A DNA stretch of 49,032 nucleotides, taken from an uncultured Bacillaceae bacterium. Its GTDB lineage: Bacteria; Bacillota; Bacilli; Bacillales; Caldibacillaceae. The notes under the pieces are model-generated. The model searched no databases. It was not told where the DNA came from and was given only the letters and a program-made list of their open reading frames with translations. Both the position numbers and the translations under genes were made by a program. The first letter of the stretch is position 1, and every line of letters starts with the position of its first letter. The stretch is taken from assembly GCA_937983015.1 (NCBI GenBank), contig CALKAK010000190.1:1-49032 (forward strand). Reading direction: 5' to 3'. This document shows, one piece after another, positions 26,134-34,849 of this stretch.

Positions 26134-26234
26134 ATCAGTCCAGAGAGGCTGAGAAGGGTGCGGAAAATTTCCTGTGATTTTTTGGAAGATTGGTGCCGTC
26201 TAAACTTCTCTCGCCTCGTGGCGAGAGTTTTTTT
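26134..26234 (+). promoter_or_regulatory. PyrR-dependent attenuator 1 (pyr leader)
   Basis: ATCAGTCCAGAGAGGCTGAG (26134-26153) is the PyrR-binding anti-antiterminator, matching the conserved CCAGAGAGGCU loop. The terminator hairpin CTCTCGCC / GGCGAGAG (26208-26215, 26220-26227) is followed by TTTTTTT. With UMP bound, PyrR stabilises the first stem and transcription stops; without it, an antiterminator forms and pyrR is read. Confidence 0.9.
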
Positions 26235-26264
26235 ATGGCAAAACCCTGGAAAGGAAGAGCGTCA

Positions 26265-26813
26265 ATGGATAAAAAAGTGATCATGGACAAAGAGGCAATG
26301 CGTCGGGCTCTCACCCGGATCAGTCACGAAATCATCGAAAAAAATAAAGGGATTGAAGATGTCATTCTCGTCGGAATCCGGACACGGGGGATTTATCTTG
26401 CTAGAAGGATAGCCGAACGCATTGAACAATTTGAAGGGAAAGTTCCTGTCGGTGAGCTGGATATCACTTTATATCGCGATGACCTTACGTATCGTAGCGA
26501 AGATGAAGAACCGCTAGTTAAAGGGTCTAACTTACCGGTACCGATTGAAAATAAAAAGGTTGTTCTGGTTGATGATGTTTTGTACACCGGTCGAACGGTT
26601 CGAGCCGCCATGGATGCCTTGATGGATCATGGCCGGCCAGCGCGGATCCAATTAGCGATTCTTGTCGATCGCGGACACCGGGAATTGCCGATTCGGGCGG
26701 ATTACGTCGGAAAAAATATCCCTACATCCCGATCCGAACAAATCGTGGTTGAAGTGGAAGAAGTGGACGGTATTGATCAAGTAAGCATCCAAAAGAGAGG
26801 TTTATGTACATAA
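26265..26813 (+). CDS. pyrR: PyrR, pyr mRNA-binding attenuation protein and uracil phosphoribosyltransferase
   Basis: PyrR binds pyr mRNA when UMP is plentiful and promotes termination; it also has uracil phosphoribosyltransferase activity. The PRPP loop is VVLVDDVLYTGRTVRAA. Other motifs are GIRTRGIYLARR and VDRGHRELPIRADYVGKNIPTS. The 182 aa match B. subtilis (181). ATG 26265 was chosen because AAAGGAAGAG precedes it; an upstream in-frame start would run through the attenuator. The next gene in B. subtilis is pyrP, which is not here. Confidence 0.96.
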   Translation: MDKKVIMDKEAMRRALTRISHEIIEKNKGIEDVILVGIRTRGIYLARRIAERIEQFEGKVPVGELDITLYRDDLTYRSEDEEPLVKGSNLPVPIENKKVVLVDDVLYTGRTVRAAMDALMDHGRPARIQLAILVDRGHRELPIRADYVGKNIPTSRSEQIVVEVEEVDGIDQVSIQKRGLCT

Positions 26814-26865
26814 TCCCTTATGAGAATCTGCTGACAAATGAATAAAATTCGCGGTAAACCTTTAA

Positions 26866-26981
26866 AGTCAGTCCCGTGAGGCTGAAAAGGTGTCGCGAGG
26901 AATACCTTTGTGCCTTCTTTGCAAAGGTGTAGTTTCTCATGACTTCTTTCAGCCTGCACTGGCGAAAGAAGTCTTTTTTTT
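26866..26981 (+). promoter_or_regulatory. PyrR-dependent attenuator 2 (pyrR-pyrB gap)
   Basis: AGTCAGTCCCGTGAGGCTGA (26866-26885) is a variant PyrR-binding loop (CCCGTGAGGCT). The terminator pairs GACTTCTTTC(A)GCC (26941-26954) with GGCGAAAGAAGTC (26961-26973), with one bulged A, followed by TTTTTTTT. It regulates pyrB onward. Confidence 0.88.
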
Positions 26982-27018
26982 GCAAGCAAAAAGTGTGTAA
27001 TCGCAGGGGGATGAACAG

Positions 27019-28050
27019 ATGAAACATGTGTTAACGATGGATGATCTTAGTCTGGATGAGATCGCAGGAATTTTAGACGAGGCAGAAGCTTTTGCCTCCG
27101 GCAAACAATGGCAACCCAAAGAACGAACTTTCGTCGTGAACTTATTTTTTGAGCCAAGTACGCGTACGAAGACGAGTTTTCTCGTCGCGGAGCACCGGCT
27201 AGGTCTAGATGTGCTACCGTTTGATCTGGAAACCTCCAGTCTCACCAAGGGGGAATCGCTGTACGATACGGTAAAAACTCTCGAGTCGCTCGGTGTATCG
27301 GTTGCTGTCATCCGTCACCGCGAAGAACGATATTTTGAGGAATTAACCGGACTTCAAATTCCGATCATTAATGCTGGTGACGGTTGCGGTCATCATCCGA
27401 CGCAATCATTACTCGATCTTCTAACAATTCGCCAGGAGTTTGCCACGATTGCCGGTTTAAAAGTTGCCATCATCGGTGATATCAAGCACAGCAGGGTTGC
27501 TCGTTCGAATGCCAATGTATTAACCCGCCTCGGTGCAGAAATGTATTTTGCTGGTCCGGAAGAATGGCTCGACGGAGAAATTATAGATTTGGGAACCGTT
27601 GTCTCCGTTGATGAGGCGGTGGAGCTAGCGGATGTCGTGATGTTATTGAGAATCCAGCGCGAACGGTTGGAAGTGGAAGAGCGATTTTCCTTGACCGAAG
27701 ATGAGTATCATGAACGTTTCGGCCTGACAAAAGAGCGTTATGGAAGAATGCAACCGCAGGCGATCATCATGCATCCTGCTCCAGTGAATCGCGGTGTAGA
27801 AATCGCTTCTAGCCTTGTGGAAAGTGATCGTTCACGCATTTTTAAGCAGATGGAAAATGGTGTGTTTGTTCGCATGGCCGTTTTGAAACTCGTCTTAGAA
27901 CAACAAGTTAGAGAGGAAGGAATGCATAATGTCAACTTTAATCAAGAATGGTCAAATGATGAATTCAGACGGAACCATCGAAAAAAGGGATCTCCTTATC
28001 AAAGATGGCATCATTACAAGCATTGCCGAAGAAATCGTTCCGGCGCCTGA
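27019..28050 (+). CDS. pyrB: Aspartate carbamoyltransferase with a run-on C-terminus
   Basis: PyrB condenses carbamoyl phosphate and aspartate. The carbamoyl-phosphate loop STRT is at residues 47-50; SLTKGESLYDT, GCGHHPTQSLLDL and MHPAPVNRGVE are intact, so the enzyme core looks functional. The reading frame does not stop near residue 304 as in Bacillus. It continues about 39 residues through the 5' end of pyrC in another frame. The extra tail is rich in Arg, His and Asn and looks like out-of-frame translation. A TAATG (27927-27931) at the pyrC start would give a normal end if the frame shifted by one base shortly before it. Confidence 0.9.
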   Translation: MKHVLTMDDLSLDEIAGILDEAEAFASGKQWQPKERTFVVNLFFEPSTRTKTSFLVAEHRLGLDVLPFDLETSSLTKGESLYDTVKTLESLGVSVAVIRHREERYFEELTGLQIPIINAGDGCGHHPTQSLLDLLTIRQEFATIAGLKVAIIGDIKHSRVARSNANVLTRLGAEMYFAGPEEWLDGEIIDLGTVVSVDEAVELADVVMLLRIQRERLEVEERFSLTEDEYHERFGLTKERYGRMQPQAIIMHPAPVNRGVEIASSLVESDRSRIFKQMENGVFVRMAVLKLVLEQQVREEGMHNVNFNQEWSNDEFRRNHRKKGSPYQRWHHYKHCRRNRSGA

Positions 28051-29218
28051 TATGAACGTGATTGATGCAACAGATTTACTGATATCTCCAGGATTTATCG
28101 ATCTTCATGTTCATTTACGGGAACCCGGGTTTGCAGAAAAAGAAACCATCGCTACCGGAACGATGGCAGCGGCCAAAGGCGGATTCACCACGATCGCCAG
28201 TATGCCTAATACAAAACCGGTTCCGGATTCTGTCGCAATTTTAGATGATCTCAAAGAGCGGATTAGTAAAAAGGCAGCAGTAAGAGTGCTACCCATTGCG
28301 GCGATAACCAAAGGCCAAAAAGGCGAGGAACTCGTCAATTTCCAGAAGTTGGCCCGTGCCGGCGCATTCGCCTTCAGTGATGACGGAGTTGGAGTGGAAA
28401 ATGCCCGTCTAATGTACGAAGCGATGCAAGGTGCCCGAGCTGTTAATAAAGCGATTATTGCCCATTGTGAAGATCCGAATCTTACCTATGGCGGAAGTGT
28501 CCATGAAGGAGCGGTCGCAAAGCGGATGGGAATTCCCGGTATCCCATCGGTGAGTGAAGCGGTTCATATCGCTCGGGATGCGGTACTGGCGCATGCGACA
28601 GGTTGTCACTATCATGTCTGCCACGTGAGTACGAAAGAATCTGTCGCGATCATCCGGCAAGCAAAAGCTTTAGGCGTCCATATTACCGCTGAAGTCACCC
28701 CGCACCATTTATTGTTGTGTGAAGATGATATACCGGGGGATGATGCGAATTTTAAAATGAATCCCCCGTTACGAAGCCGGGCAGACCGTGATGCTTTACT
28801 GGAAGGTCTACTTGATGGAACGATAGATTTTATCGCCACCGATCATGCTCCGCATACTCAAGATGAAAAGAGAGCGGGGATGAAAAAAGCACCGTTTGGT
28901 ATCGTCGGTTTAGAGACGGCTTTTCCGCTATTATACACCTACCTCGTGGAAAAAGGATATGCGACATTGCAACAGTTACTCGAGTGGTTGACGGTAAAAC
29001 CGGCAAACTGTTTCGGTCTTCCTTACGGCAGGCTGGAAGTCGGAAAGGTCGCCGATTTAGTCCTGCTCGATCTTTCTCATGAACATATCATCGATCCAGC
29101 ATCCTTCGTTTCTAAAGGAAAGAATACCCCATTTGCAGGCTGGAAGTGTCGCGGCGTGGTTCAACGCACGCTTGTAGCCGGAAAGACTGTTTGGGAAATG
29201 GGAGGGAGTCGTGCTTGA
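27929..29218 (+). CDS. pyrC: Dihydroorotase (class I)
   Basis: PyrC cyclises carbamoyl aspartate to dihydroorotate using bound zinc. Metal ligands appear in DLHVHLREPG (H60, H62), HCED and HVCHVS, and the ATDHAPH motif holds the catalytic Asp. It has 429 aa (B. subtilis 428). GAGAGGAAGG precedes ATG 27929, so the start is well supported even though it lies within the pyrB frame. pyrAB follows after 36 nt; the carA gene normally in between is absent. Confidence 0.96.
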   Translation: MSTLIKNGQMMNSDGTIEKRDLLIKDGIITSIAEEIVPAPDMNVIDATDLLISPGFIDLHVHLREPGFAEKETIATGTMAAAKGGFTTIASMPNTKPVPDSVAILDDLKERISKKAAVRVLPIAAITKGQKGEELVNFQKLARAGAFAFSDDGVGVENARLMYEAMQGARAVNKAIIAHCEDPNLTYGGSVHEGAVAKRMGIPGIPSVSEAVHIARDAVLAHATGCHYHVCHVSTKESVAIIRQAKALGVHITAEVTPHHLLLCEDDIPGDDANFKMNPPLRSRADRDALLEGLLDGTIDFIATDHAPHTQDEKRAGMKKAPFGIVGLETAFPLLYTYLVEKGYATLQQLLEWLTVKPANCFGLPYGRLEVGKVADLVLLDLSHEHIIDPASFVSKGKNTPFAGWKCRGVVQRTLVAGKTVWEMGGSRA

Positions 29219-29240
29219 TCATCTACCAATTTTTAAATAG
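29211..29240 (+). other. Nine-codon ORF with strong RBS at the expected carA position
   Basis: GTG 29211 follows GGAGGG by 4 nt, overlaps the pyrC stop in the way a downstream pyr gene would, and ends at TAG 29238-29240, just before the pyrAB ribosome binding site. The encoded peptide is short (VLDHLPIFK). It could be a remnant left by deletion of pyrAA (carA), or chance. Confidence 0.3.
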
Positions 29241-29254
29241 GAGGGTGTCGCCAA

Positions 29255-32200
29255 ATGAAACAAGAAGAACTTAAAACGGTTTTGGTGATCGGTTCCGGAC
29301 CGATCGTGATTGGTCAAGCTGCAGAATTCGACTATTCGGGAACTCAAGCATGCCTCGCATTGAAGGAAGAAGGTTTTCGCGTGATTCTTGTGAATTCCAA
29401 CCCCGCGACGATGATGACGGATACAGAGATCGCCGATGTGATCTATATGGAACCATTAACGGTGGAGTTTATCGGCAAGATCATTCGCAAGGAAAAACCG
29501 CAAGCCCTTCTCGCGACTGTGGGAGGACAAACGGCGCTAAATCTCGCTGTGGAACTGGAGCGATCGGGTATTTTAGCCCAATACGGAATTGAACTCATTG
29601 GCACAAAACTTGCGTCAATTAAGAAAGCGGAAGATCGGGAAGAATTTCGTGATTTCATGAAGAAAATCGGTGAGCCGGTTCCGGAAAGCACGATTTGTAC
29701 TACGGTAGAGGAAGCCGAGGCGTTTGCCGACCGGGTAGGTTATCCTGTCATCGTTCGACCAGCTTTCACACTTGCAGGTTCAGGTGGCGGTATCTGCCGA
29801 AACATTGAAGAATTGCGGGAAGTTGCCCGCTCCGGGATCAGTTACAGCCCCAGTGGTCAAATTTTAGTAGAAAAGAGTATCGCTGGATATAAAGAGATTG
29901 AACTGGAGGTTGTCCGCGATTCGCAGGATCAAGTGGCTGTAATCTGTTCGCTCGAGAATGTGGATCCTGTGGGGATTCATACTGGTGATTCTTTGGTCGT
30001 TGCCCCGTACCAAACCTTGTCCCGAGAAGAATATCTTATGTTGCGGGATGCCGCGGTAAGAATTGTTCGTGGCTTAGAAATTGAAGGAGGTTGTAATGTT
30101 CAACTTGCTTTTAACCAGGAAGAGAAAACTTATTATGTAATCGAAGTAAATCCCCGCGTCAGCCGTTCCAGTGCTCTTGCATCGAAAGGAACGGGTATCC
30201 CGATCGCAAAAATCGCTGCAAAAATCGCCATCGGGAGGACTCTCGATGAACTGATTCCCGCATTCCCGGAACAGCCATCGCGAATATTTGAACCGGAACT
30301 CGATTACATCGTGACGAAGCTGCCCCGTTTTCCGTTTGATAAGTTCCGTTCGGCCCGTCGCAACCTCGGGACGCAAATGCAGGCAACAGGGGAAGTTATG
30401 GCCATCGGAAAAACTTTTGAAGAATCGTTATTAAAGGCGGTCCGTTCATTAGAATTAGGAGTGGACCATCTCGAATTAAAAGATGGAGAAGAAATCTCTT
30501 TAGCACGATTGGAAAAAAGAATAAAACAACCAGGGGATGAGCGCCTCTTTTATATAGCTGAAGCCTTCCGCAGGGGGATATCCAGCGAAACGATCCAACG
30601 CTGGAGCAAAATCGATTCTTTATTCCTGAAAAAAATCAACAAGATTATCCAGATGGAACGGGAATTAGCGAAACATCGTTTTGATCAGGATGTGTTACGG
30701 AAAGCGAAACAAATGGGATTTGCCGATGGCAAGATCGCAAAAATATGGCGCGTTACAGAAAGCACGATAAAGGAATTTCGGCAACAAAATGAAATCCTTC
30801 CCGTTTATCAAACTATCGATGCGCGGGAGCTTGTTAGCAAACAAGTCTCACGGTATTTTTACAGCACATATCACGAGGTGAAAAACAAGTCTTTCCGTTC
30901 GGATAAAGAAAAGATTCTCATCCCGGGTTCCGGGCCTATTCGGATCGGGCAAGGACTGGAATTTGACTATGCGACGGTTCATGCGGTTCTGGCACTGCAA
31001 GCTGCCGGATATGAAGCGATTGTCATCAACAATAATCCCGAGACGGTGTCAACGGATTATACAATCGGCGACAAGCTTTATTTTGAACCATTAACGGTTG
31101 AAGATGTCATGCACGTGGTGGAACAGGAAAAACCAAAAGGTGTGATCGTTCAGTTCGGCGGTCAGACGGCAATTAATCTTGCCATGAGTTTACATGAACA
31201 AGGTGTTCCCATCCTCGGCACTTCTCCAGAAAATATTCATCGTGCCGAAGACCGGCAAGCATTTGAAACGTTACTAAGAACATTAGAAATTCCACATCCC
31301 ACAGGTAAAGCCGCCAGGAATCGTGGGGAAGCCGTCGCGATCGCCCGAGAAATCGGTTATCCCGTACTTGCCCGCCCTTCCTATGTACTCGGTGGCGAGG
31401 CGATGGAAATTTTGGAAAATGAGGAAGAATTGCTTGCATATAGCGAGCGGGTATTTAATGAAGCTCCCGACAGGGAAGTTTTGATCGATGCTTATGTGAG
31501 TGGTCGCGAAATCGAAGTTGATGCGATTTCAGATGGGGAACATGTTTTAATTCCGGGGATTATGGAACATATTGAACGAGCCGGTGTGCATTCCGGTGAT
31601 TCGATCGCCATTTATCCAGCCCTGCATCTCACGAAAGAATTGAAGGAGAAAATAGTCGTTTATACGGAAAGACTGGCCAGAGCCCTGAATATTGTCGGTT
31701 TATTAAATATCCAGTTTGTGATTTGGAATCGGGAAGTGTACGTTTTGGAAGCCAATCCCCGTTCTAGTCGCACCGTTCCTTTTTTAAGTAAAATTACCGG
31801 CCTTCCTATCGTTGCCCTCGCCACAAAGGTTTTGCTCGGTGAACGGTTAAAGGATTTAGGTTATGGTACGGGACTTTATCCAGAACCAGAACGCTATTTT
31901 GTCAAAGTTCCAGTATTTTCTTTGGCAAAATTGAAAAATGTCGATATCGCCCTCGGACCGGAAATGAAATCGACCGGGGAAGTCATCGGTCATGATCGTG
32001 ATATTCATAAAGCGTTATATAAAGGACTCGTGGCTGCGGGGATGAATATCGCGGAAGAAGGAACGATTTTATTTACCATAGCCGACCAAGATAAACCAGA
32101 TGCCAGTCGACTAGCAAAAGAATTCCTCGAACTCGGCTACAACATTATCGCAACTGAAGGAACCGCGAACTATTTCCGAAAGGTGGGAATCCCTGTCCAG

Positions 32201-32449
32201 CGGGTGGATAAAATTCATTCAGATAAGCCGGATAATTTGTTGAATTGGATTCGTTCGGGAAAGGTCCAACTCGTCATCAACACCATCTCGAAAGGAACCG
32301 GACCGGAACGCGATGGATTTAAAATCCGCCGTACCGCGGTGGAATATCAAATACCTTGTCTCACTTCACTGGATACAGCCACTGCCCTATTACAAGTATT
32401 ACAGGCGAGGATGGTTACTTTAGAACCGATCGGTTCGGCGAATACATGA
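29255..32449 (+). CDS. pyrAB: Carbamoyl-phosphate synthase, large subunit
   Basis: The large subunit makes carbamoyl phosphate from bicarbonate, ATP and ammonia, normally supplied by the glutaminase subunit CarA. It has 1064 aa with two homologous ATP-grasp halves (VLVIGSGPIVIGQAAEFDYS and ILIPGSGPIRIGQGLEFDYA), an oligomerisation region (about 400-545), and a C-terminal MGS-like allosteric domain (about 935-1064) that binds effectors. The residue pattern is full-length and intact. TAGGAGGGTG precedes the ATG. No carA is adjacent, so the ammonia source must be encoded elsewhere. Confidence 0.95.
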   Translation: MKQEELKTVLVIGSGPIVIGQAAEFDYSGTQACLALKEEGFRVILVNSNPATMMTDTEIADVIYMEPLTVEFIGKIIRKEKPQALLATVGGQTALNLAVELERSGILAQYGIELIGTKLASIKKAEDREEFRDFMKKIGEPVPESTICTTVEEAEAFADRVGYPVIVRPAFTLAGSGGGICRNIEELREVARSGISYSPSGQILVEKSIAGYKEIELEVVRDSQDQVAVICSLENVDPVGIHTGDSLVVAPYQTLSREEYLMLRDAAVRIVRGLEIEGGCNVQLAFNQEEKTYYVIEVNPRVSRSSALASKGTGIPIAKIAAKIAIGRTLDELIPAFPEQPSRIFEPELDYIVTKLPRFPFDKFRSARRNLGTQMQATGEVMAIGKTFEESLLKAVRSLELGVDHLELKDGEEISLARLEKRIKQPGDERLFYIAEAFRRGISSETIQRWSKIDSLFLKKINKIIQMERELAKHRFDQDVLRKAKQMGFADGKIAKIWRVTESTIKEFRQQNEILPVYQTIDARELVSKQVSRYFYSTYHEVKNKSFRSDKEKILIPGSGPIRIGQGLEFDYATVHAVLALQAAGYEAIVINNNPETVSTDYTIGDKLYFEPLTVEDVMHVVEQEKPKGVIVQFGGQTAINLAMSLHEQGVPILGTSPENIHRAEDRQAFETLLRTLEIPHPTGKAARNRGEAVAIAREIGYPVLARPSYVLGGEAMEILENEEELLAYSERVFNEAPDREVLIDAYVSGREIEVDAISDGEHVLIPGIMEHIERAGVHSGDSIAIYPALHLTKELKEKIVVYTERLARALNIVGLLNIQFVIWNREVYVLEANPRSSRTVPFLSKITGLPIVALATKVLLGERLKDLGYGTGLYPEPERYFVKVPVFSLAKLKNVDIALGPEMKSTGEVIGHDRDIHKALYKGLVAAGMNIAEEGTILFTIADQDKPDASRLAKEFLELGYNIIATEGTANYFRKVGIPVQRVDKIHSDKPDNLLNWIRSGKVQLVINTISKGTGPERDGFKIRRTAVEYQIPCLTSLDTATALLQVLQARMVTLEPIGSANT

Positions 32450-32463
32450 AAGAAGGGATAGTC

Positions 32464-33219
32464 ATGATTTACATGGAAGATATGGTAATTACGGAACAGG
32501 CACAAATCGCTAATGAAATTTTTCGAATTAAATTGTCCGGTCACTCCATCCCAAAAAATGCTAGAGCTGGGCAGTTTGTCCATCTTCAAGTCCCCGGCCA
32601 TCTTTTGCGTCGCCCAATCAGCGTTTGTTCTATCGATCGCAAAAAGCGTGTGATTTCCCTGGTTTATCGAATTTCCGGTAAGGGAACGGTGAAAATATCC
32701 CGACTTCCAGAAGGAGCGACAGTCAATGTCCTTGGCCCCTTGGGAAACGGCTTTCCTATTTTTGATATGGAACCTGGTCAAAAGGCGCTTCTTGTCGGGG
32801 GTGGGATCGGTGTTCCCCCTTTATATGAATTGGCTCGCCAATTAAGGAAACGTGGTATCGATGTCACTACGATTCTCGGTTTTAAAACAAAACACGAAGT
32901 GTTTTATGAACGGGAATTTTCGCGAATTGGCTCTACTTTCGTCACGACCGATGATGGCAGCTTTGGCGAAAAGGGTCTTGTAACGGATTTCATAAAAATT
33001 CGCAACTTTCCTTTTGACCGTCTGTATGCATGCGGTCCGGAGCCGATGTTACGCGCGCTTAACGAAATGTTTCCCGGTAAAAATCTGTATTTTTCCCTCG
33101 AAGAACGGATGGCTTGCGGGATCGGTGCCTGTTATGCCTGTGTGAAAAGGACGGGTACAGGTGTCGTGAAAGTTTGTACGGACGGACCGGTATTCCATAG
33201 TGGAGGGATTCGTTTATGA
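32464..33219 (+). CDS. pyrK: Dihydroorotate dehydrogenase electron-transfer subunit
   Basis: PyrK carries FAD and a [2Fe-2S] cluster and passes electrons from PyrD to NAD+. FAD-binding RRPISVCSID, the NAD-binding LLVGGGIGVPPLYELA and the cluster cysteines (MACGIGACYACVKR and a later KVCTDGP) are present. I chose ATG 32464, giving 251 aa (B. subtilis 256); ATG 32473 is also possible. ATG 32446 overlaps the pyrAB stop and would add 6 residues. The 3' end overlaps pyrD by ATGA. Confidence 0.93.
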   Translation: MIYMEDMVITEQAQIANEIFRIKLSGHSIPKNARAGQFVHLQVPGHLLRRPISVCSIDRKKRVISLVYRISGKGTVKISRLPEGATVNVLGPLGNGFPIFDMEPGQKALLVGGGIGVPPLYELARQLRKRGIDVTTILGFKTKHEVFYEREFSRIGSTFVTTDDGSFGEKGLVTDFIKIRNFPFDRLYACGPEPMLRALNEMFPGKNLYFSLEERMACGIGACYACVKRTGTGVVKVCTDGPVFHSGGIRL

Positions 33220-34127
33220 ATCGACTTGCGGTAAGTTTACCAGGATTAGATTTGAAAAACCCCGTGATGCCCGCATCAGGTTGTTTCGGTTTCGGTCGCG
33301 AGTTTGCGAGATTATATGATTTAAATCAATTAGGGGCGATCATCATAAAAGCGACGACTCTGGAACCAAGGATCGGCAACCCGACGCCACGGGTCGCTGA
33401 AACTCCAGGCGGTATGTTGAATGCGATCGGACTGCAAAATCCGGGTTTAGACAAGGTTCTTACGGAAGAATTGCCATGGTTGGAGCAATTTTCTGTCCCC
33501 ATCATCGCAAATATTGCCGGATCGACGCTCGAAGAATATGTGGAAGTCGCCCGCAGGATATCTACTGCTCCCAATGTCCATGCTCTCGAAGTGAATATTT
33601 CTTGTCCGAACGTGAAAGAAGGGGGAGTTGCCTTTGGGTCCGTTCCGGCAACGGCTCGAAAGGTGACCGAACATGTAAAAATGGTATCAAAGGTTCCGGT
33701 TTATGTGAAACTGTCCCCGAATGTGACGGATATTACCGAAATAGCGAGAGCAGTCGAAGCCGGCGGGGCGGATGGCCTGTCGTTGATCAACACCATCACC
33801 GGTATGACTATCGATCTTGCAACGGGAAAACCACTGCTAGGCAATCGCACAGGTGGCCTCAGCGGTCCGGCGATCAAGCCGATCGCTATAAGGATGGTTT
33901 ATGAGGTGAGCCAGGTGGTTTCGATACCGATTATCGGAGTGGGTGGCATCCAATCGGCGGAAGATGTGCTGGAATTTATTTATGCTGGTGCCAGTGCTGT
34001 GGCGGTGGGAACGGCCAATTTCACCGATCCATTCATTTGTCCGAAAATTATTAATGACCTGGAACCTTTATTAGACGAATACGGGATCGATCGATTGGAA
34101 GATTGTATAGGAAGGAGCTGGAAATAA
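33216..34127 (+). CDS. pyrD: Dihydroorotate dehydrogenase, class 1B catalytic subunit
   Basis: PyrD oxidises dihydroorotate to orotate in the cytosol, transferring electrons to PyrK and NAD+. FMN barrel motifs are NPVMPASGCFGFG, VNISCPNVKEGG (catalytic Cys), LSPNVTDI, and IIGVGGIQSAEDVLEFIYAGA. It has 303 aa. The class 1B call rests on the catalytic Cys and the adjacent pyrK. Overlaps of 4 nt with pyrK and 1 nt (TAATG) with pyrF show tight coupling. Confidence 0.96.
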   Translation: MNRLAVSLPGLDLKNPVMPASGCFGFGREFARLYDLNQLGAIIIKATTLEPRIGNPTPRVAETPGGMLNAIGLQNPGLDKVLTEELPWLEQFSVPIIANIAGSTLEEYVEVARRISTAPNVHALEVNISCPNVKEGGVAFGSVPATARKVTEHVKMVSKVPVYVKLSPNVTDITEIARAVEAGGADGLSLINTITGMTIDLATGKPLLGNRTGGLSGPAIKPIAIRMVYEVSQVVSIPIIGVGGIQSAEDVLEFIYAGASAVAVGTANFTDPFICPKIINDLEPLLDEYGIDRLEDCIGRSWK

Positions 34128-34849
34128 TGGAACGGCCGATTATCATCGCTCTCGATTTTTCTACGAAAAAAGAGACAGAAGCGTTTTTGCAACACTTTTC
34201 CGGTGAATCCTTGTTTGTCAAAGTAGGGATGGAGCTGTTTTTTCAAGAAGGACCATCACTTTTAAAGGAGTTAAAGGAACGGGGGCATCGGATATTCTTA
34301 GATGTGAAATTACATGATATCCCCAACACGGTCTATCGGACGATGCGCGGTCTTGCCCGTTTCGACATCGATCTGATCACAGTACACGCAGCGGGCGGAA
34401 CGGCAATGATGAAAGCTGCCCTTAAAGGTTTGGCAGAAGGAAAAGCCTGGGGGCGCAAACGCACACGTTGTGTGGCAGTGACCCAGCTTACGAGTATGAC
34501 GGAGGAAGAGATACGAAAAGAACAACGAATCCCTCTTTCTTTAACGGAATCCGTCGTCCATTATGCGAAACTCGCTCGGGATGCCGGTCTCGATGGCGTG
34601 ATCAGCTCGGTACATGAAGCGCCGCATATCCGCAAAGCGTGTGGTGAAACGTTTCACATCATCACCCCTGGTATACGGTTACCAGATGATGCCTGTGACG
34701 ATCAAAAACGCATCGCTGATCCAAGGACGGCACGAAAAAATGGTGCCAATGCCATTGTGGTCGGCCGTTCCATTACGAGAGATGAAAATCCATATCAGCG
34801 CTACGAATCGATAAAAAAATTATGGGAGGATGATTCCTATGGAACGTGA
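34127..34849 (+). CDS. pyrF: Orotidine 5'-phosphate decarboxylase
   Basis: PyrF decarboxylates OMP to UMP. The catalytic D-x-K-x-x-D is in FLDVKLHDIPNTV. IIALDF at the N-terminus and a phosphate-binding AIVVGRSIT near the C-terminus fit the family. It has 240 aa. ATG 34127 overlaps the pyrD TAA, with GGAAGGAG upstream. An in-frame start at 34103 would reach back into pyrD and precedes the ribosome binding site. Confidence 0.96.
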   Translation: MERPIIIALDFSTKKETEAFLQHFSGESLFVKVGMELFFQEGPSLLKELKERGHRIFLDVKLHDIPNTVYRTMRGLARFDIDLITVHAAGGTAMMKAALKGLAEGKAWGRKRTRCVAVTQLTSMTEEEIRKEQRIPLSLTESVVHYAKLARDAGLDGVISSVHEAPHIRKACGETFHIITPGIRLPDDACDDQKRIADPRTARKNGANAIVVGRSITRDENPYQRYESIKKLWEDDSYGT

